A DNA stretch of 64,000 nt from Bacteroidales bacterium (GTDB lineage: Bacteria; Bacteroidota; Bacteroidia; Bacteroidales; UBA932). Made by a program: the position numbers and the translations under genes. Positions 61,509 to 64,000 of the stretch are shown here, in pieces (position 1 is the stretch's first letter; every line of letters begins with the position of its first letter). The notes beneath the pieces are model-generated. The model saw only the letters and a list, made by a program, of their open reading frames with translations, had not been told where the DNA came from and searched no databases. The stretch is taken from assembly GCA_017534745.1 (NCBI GenBank), contig JAFXVX010000021.1, positions 36,660-100,659 on the forward strand, written 5' to 3'.

Positions 61509-61511
61509 TTT
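61432..61511. repeat. Perfect 2 x 40-base tandem duplication
   Basis: Units 61432-61471 and 61472-61511 are identical (beginning GGCTTCGTGTAATGTCTCCT). As 40 is not a multiple of three, the duplication changes the frame across it. It covers the 5' end of short ORF C. Identity of the copies implies a recent event. Confidence 0.95.
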
Positions 61512-61542
61512 GTTATGGGCTTTATAGTTATTACCCGCGTTC

Positions 61543-62358
61543 CTACGGGCGGCGGAGGCTGTCGAGGAGGTCGTTGTAGGGCTTCATCGTGGTGAGGCTG
61601 TCGAGGGAGATGGCGGGGATGGAGAATTCGCCGCGGAAGAAGGCCTCGTTGACGGCGTCGTCATCGGTGTCAAGGGCCCTCTCGTCGGTGAAGGCCATTA
61701 CCTCTTCTTCGGGGATACCTATGAGTGCCATGTTCTTCCTGTTGTTCTCACGGAGGGCGAAGGTGATGTATTTAAGCCACTCCCGCCGCTGGCCGATGGC
61801 GCCCAGCTGGGCCCTTACCTCACCGTCCGAGAGGATCTTCTCGGGGAGAGTCTTGCCTGGATAGTCTCCCGGGTGTTCGGCGATTACGAGGTATTTCCTG
61901 GAGATCTCCAGCATCTGCTCTTTCCAGTCGTTTTCGATCGTCCGGAGGGCGGCGTAGGACTTTCCGACGTTGTCGATGAACTGGAAGTTGCCGACGTTCT
62001 TCCAGGTGTCGGTGTTGCTGCTGAAGATGTTTTCGATGGTCTTGTCGGTGCTGACGGAATAGTTGATCATCACTTCCGAGATGGGGGCCATCAGGACCTC
62101 CTCGGGGAGGGTCCGTACATCGGAGAGAGTTAGGTCCAGCAGCCAGTGGGCCACAGTGTCCTTACGCGCCATGATCTTGCCGCTCTCCTCCAGCTCGCGG
62201 ACGGAAGACTCGATGCTGCTGAGCACCATGAGGGCGGTCAGCCGACGGTCCTTGTTGCGGTTGACGTGATCGATGAGCGCAGATGTGCCGAAGGTCAGGA
62301 TGATCGACAGCGTCGTCCCTGCGAACGCCACCAGAAGGTCTTTTATCCAGGGTTTCAT
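61543..62358 (-). CDS. Single-pass membrane protein of unknown function
   Basis: 271 residues. One N-terminal transmembrane helix (IKDLLVAFAGTTLSIILTFG, residues 5-24) without a cleavage site; the rest is mostly helical and hydrophilic, probably periplasmic (RRLTALMVLSSIESSVRELE, NDWKEQMLEISRKYLVIAEH, IGQRREWLKYITFALRENNR). I do not recognise a family. The downstream short ORF C and lipoprotein run the same way (gap 34 bases), so it may head their operon. A minus-strand TACTTTTG (62392-62385) is a possible -7 box. Confidence 0.6.
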   Translation of the reverse strand: MKPWIKDLLVAFAGTTLSIILTFGTSALIDHVNRNKDRRLTALMVLSSIESSVRELEESGKIMARKDTVAHWLLDLTLSDVRTLPEEVLMAPISEVMINYSVSTDKTIENIFSSNTDTWKNVGNFQFIDNVGKSYAALRTIENDWKEQMLEISRKYLVIAEHPGDYPGKTLPEKILSDGEVRAQLGAIGQRREWLKYITFALRENNRKNMALIGIPEEEVMAFTDERALDTDDDAVNEAFFRGEFSIPAISLDSLTTMKPYNDLLDSLRRP

Positions 62359-62418
62359 ATTTTCAGGACAGATTTTACCGAACGCAAAAGTACTTAAAAA
62401 TCAGCATATAAAAAATCC

Positions 62419-62451
62419 TTTGCGGCGGCTGGTGAATATATCTTATATTTG
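62419..62451 (+). promoter_or_regulatory. Promoter ahead of the LMW-PTP stub
   Basis: TTTG (62419-62422), 21 bases, TATATTTG (62444-62451); ATG at 62470. Intact consensus promoter in front of a broken gene. It may now serve the NUC1-like gene at 62687. Confidence 0.6.
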
Positions 62452-62469
62452 CCGGAGAAATTGAGCATT

Positions 62470-62625
62470 ATGGTGAAAATACTTTTTGTGTGCCACGGCA
62501 ATATCTGCAGGCGGCCCGATGACGTGTACCTTCGAGCCCTTCTGGAGAGCGTTGATGCAGGTGATCTTATCTCCCTGCCAGGCCGTCACACCAGATTGTG
62601 GTGCTCTCCAGAAATGAGGCTTTAA
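62470..62625 (+). pseudogene. Low-molecular-weight protein-tyrosine-phosphatase stub
   Basis: ATG 62470 opens 51 codons beginning MVKILFVCHGNICRRPDD. VKILFVCHGNICR is the LMW-PTP start with the C-x5-R phosphate loop (Cys8 to Arg14), where the usual next residue Ser is Arg. From residue 15 on the sequence no longer matches the family, and the essential DP-D motif near residue 120 is absent. Intact members have about 150 residues. It is a 5' remnant joined to unrelated DNA. Confidence 0.6.
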
Positions 62626-62686
62626 GATCTTGGGAAATCCGCCGAAAATCATTAACTTGCAACGTTAACGTCAAGATCTCCCGGAT

Positions 62687-63583
62687 ATGAAAAAGTCGAT
62701 TTACCTCCTGATGGCGGCCCTGATGGTGCTGACGGCCGTATCCTGCAAGAAAGACAATAAAACTCAGGAGAAGCTTCCGCTCGTCACATCCGCCCCTGGC
62801 TGGCTTGAACTTCCGGAAGTTTTCAAAGTTGACGGATTCGAGTTTTTCTGCCACGATGGCACCTTGAACGGAAAGAAGATCCGCAACTGGTCGTTCTATT
62901 GGGATTATGACAACCGAGTATCCAAATGGGTGGCCTATCCGCTTTATAAGTCCATTTTCGCAGGCGCATTACGTACCGATGAATGGGGCTACGATCCACT
63001 TCTTCCGGGCGCCAAGCAGCAGAATGTAAGTGGCGGCTACAAGGAAGGCAACAATGGATGGTATGCGAGGGGTCAGCAGATTCCCTCTGCTGACCGTGCA
63101 GGTTTTGAGCTGAACAGTTCCACCTTTTACGGGACAAACATAGTACCACGGAACTCGGACTTCGAAGGTGGCCTTTGGACGGATCTGGAGTGTGAAGTCC
63201 GTTCTTGGGCAGGCCAGTCAGATACCTGTTATGTCGTCTCCGGCTGCATCACCAAAGACGCCAAATACTATGTCCGCGACCGGTCCAGCGAAGAAGTGAC
63301 CGTTCCCACGGCTTTCTTCAAGGCGGTTCTCCGCTACAGCCAGTCCACAAGTATCGGGACGGACGGCTTCTGCGCCATTGCCTTTCTCTTCGACCACGAA
63401 GAGTATAGCGAGAGTGGCAAGAGCAATCTTCATGTCTCCAAGGATATGAGCATATCCGTGAAGGATCTTGAAGATGAACTTGGATACAGACTCTTTGTCA
63501 ATCTCGACAACGCCATCGGCGAAGACAAAGCCGCCGCCGTCAAGACAGAAGATCCTCAGAGTAATAATTGGTGGTGGAAGTAG
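62687..63583 (+). CDS. NUC1-type DNA/RNA non-specific endonuclease relative, lipoprotein, catalytic His replaced
   Basis: 298 residues, signal MKKSIYLLMAALMVLTAVSC with Cys20. Residues 125-190 match the beta-beta-alpha-metal nuclease family: ARGQQIPSADRAGFELNSST, FYGTNIVPRNSDFEGGLW, then a DLECEVRSWAGQSDTCYVVS block. The family signature is DRGH-x-x-P-x-x-DR; here it reads ARGQ, with Gln130 in place of the general-base His and Ala for Asp. Activity is therefore doubtful; the fold may be kept for binding. The substitution His to Gln needs one base (CAG, 63074-63076). Confidence 0.72.
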   Translation: MKKSIYLLMAALMVLTAVSCKKDNKTQEKLPLVTSAPGWLELPEVFKVDGFEFFCHDGTLNGKKIRNWSFYWDYDNRVSKWVAYPLYKSIFAGALRTDEWGYDPLLPGAKQQNVSGGYKEGNNGWYARGQQIPSADRAGFELNSSTFYGTNIVPRNSDFEGGLWTDLECEVRSWAGQSDTCYVVSGCITKDAKYYVRDRSSEEVTVPTAFFKAVLRYSQSTSIGTDGFCAIAFLFDHEEYSESGKSNLHVSKDMSISVKDLEDELGYRLFVNLDNAIGEDKAAAVKTEDPQSNNWWWK

Positions 63584-63597
63584 GGTTTCTACGGGTC

Positions 63598-63629
63598 AAT
63601 CGGCCTCTCAAGAATCTGAGAGACCGATT
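63598..63629. terminator. Hairpin after the NUC1-like gene
   Basis: AATCGGCCTCTCA / TGAGAGACCGATT pair over 13 positions with one mismatch around AGAATC, 15 bases after the stop. No T-run follows, so it is at best a weak terminator. Confidence 0.45.
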
Positions 63630-63701
63630 ATCAGTGCCCCGGGCGGGAGCTAAGATGTTGGTGACAGGCGGGGATTGTTGTGGTCAAAACGTCTAGTTAA
63701 G

Positions 63702-64000
63702 ATGAAACAGGTTCTTGGATACTTTCTTGGCTTTGCCATTTTTATCGCAGGGATTCCGGCCCTGATGTGGCTGGTTTCCGGGATGCCTGCACTAACGGAT
63801 ATTCCCGTGGGGCGCCTATATTTATCGGCCCTTGTTGCAATTGCCGGGCTCTCGCTCAGCGTGTGGAGTATCGTTTATATGAAGCGCGTGGGGAAGGGCA
63901 ATCCTTTTGATGCGATGGGGCGCGAGATTGCGCCAAGGACCAGGCACCTGATGACGGACGGGCCATATAAGATGTCCCGGAACCCTATGCTGTCAGGGAC
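63702..64000 (+). CDS. Isoprenylcysteine-methyltransferase-like membrane protein, 3' end outside window
   Basis: ATG at 63702 (MKQVLGYFLGFAIFIAGIPA); about 99 residues visible and the frame is open to the window end. Two hydrophobic segments (residues 5-27 and 37-55) are followed by KGNPFDAMGREIAPRTRHL and DGPYKMSRNPMLSG. This G-P-Y-x-x-x-R-N-P-M pattern marks the ICMT/PEMT-type phospholipid or isoprenoid methyltransferase-like family. No -7 box is obvious in the 118-base gap. Substrate unknown in bacteria. Confidence 0.75.
   Translation, partial: MKQVLGYFLGFAIFIAGIPALMWLVSGMPALTDIPVGRLYLSALVAIAGLSLSVWSIVYMKRVGKGNPFDAMGREIAPRTRHLMTDGPYKMSRNPMLSG

Noticed and set aside
62443-62652. Minus-strand frame containing INALQKGSKVHVIGPP, reminiscent of an OB-fold/SSB strand
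   Set aside because: The likeness is limited to about a dozen residues and overlaps the LMW-PTP stub; too little to call a gene fragment.
1-64000. CRISPR arrays, rRNA or tRNA genes, replication origin
   Set aside because: No regularly spaced repeats, tRNA cloverleaf or rRNA signature words were found while reading; a computed scan would be more sensitive.

Overview
This is a GC-rich chromosomal stretch from a member of the Bacteroidota, most likely order Bacteroidales. The evidence is four SusC-type TonB-dependent transporters (one short), two SusD lipoproteins, an ECF-sigma/FecR pair next to a SusC with an STN domain, many lipoproteins with BACON, IPT/TIG, NHL or FISUMP-like domains, a GH92/GH88/GH105/GH39 repertoire, and promoters of the phylum type (TTG or TTTG, about 19-24 bases, TAnnTTTG). 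I see no rRNA, tRNA or CRISPR array. The genus cannot be fixed by reading; the GC content and gene families would fit a rumen or gut lineage near Rikenellaceae or the RC9/Cryptobacteroides type (inference).

Layout. 1-3.2 kb: end of a histidine acid phosphatase gene, an OmpA-type protein and a PfkB sugar kinase. 3.2-5.6 kb (minus): a secreted GH88 unsaturated uronyl hydrolase and a GT4 glycosyltransferase, divergent from a LacI-type regulator. 5.7-12.1 kb: LacI regulator, FAD-dependent oxidoreductase, sodium/solute symporter and GxGYxYP-type lipoprotein in one tight operon. 12.1-30 kb: a second operon under a strong promoter, with two heparinase II/III-like lyases, surface lipoproteins, two tandem SusC proteins, SusD, a zinc alcohol dehydrogenase, a PfkB kinase, a D-lyxose isomerase-like cupin and a class II aldolase. 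This looks like a polysaccharide utilisation locus for a uronate-containing glycan, coupled to a ketose to ketose-1-phosphate to triose route (inference). It is interrupted by an AT-rich nucleotidyltransferase/HEPN module whose HEPN part is truncated, and is followed by a DUF3990/HTH toxin-antitoxin pair.

31-44 kb is a mosaic: a PH-like/DUF4870-type membrane protein, GH92 alpha-mannosidase, DUF4886 protein, small EF-hand-like protein, FISUMP lipoprotein, leucine-rich-repeat lipoprotein, GH105, beta-helix protein, GH39-like hydrolase, a second histidine acid phosphatase and a 47-residue stub of ketopantoate reductase.

44-58 kb is a complete ECF sigma/FecR/SusC/SusD locus with an unusual cargo: a phosphodiester glycosidase (NAGPA), two IPT-NHL proteins, an NHL propeller fused to an endonuclease/exonuclease/phosphatase domain, and a fimbrillin-like NHL lipoprotein. 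Two phosphodiester-directed domains, with a histidine acid phosphatase next door, suggest a target containing phosphodiester-linked sugars (inference).

58-64 kb holds a gene-free stretch with phased repeats and hairpins, a DUF4143 ATPase with twin palindromic operators, a surface lipoprotein, a one-TM protein, an LMW protein-tyrosine-phosphatase stub, a NUC1-type nuclease relative lacking its catalytic histidine, and the start of a methyltransferase-like membrane protein. The most original observation is a set of three short ORFs (43, 51 and 62 codons) of shared design (basic start, Tyr-x(1-2)-Pro, hydrophobic core, acidic tail), each lying 13-19 bases upstream of a surface lipoprotein gene.
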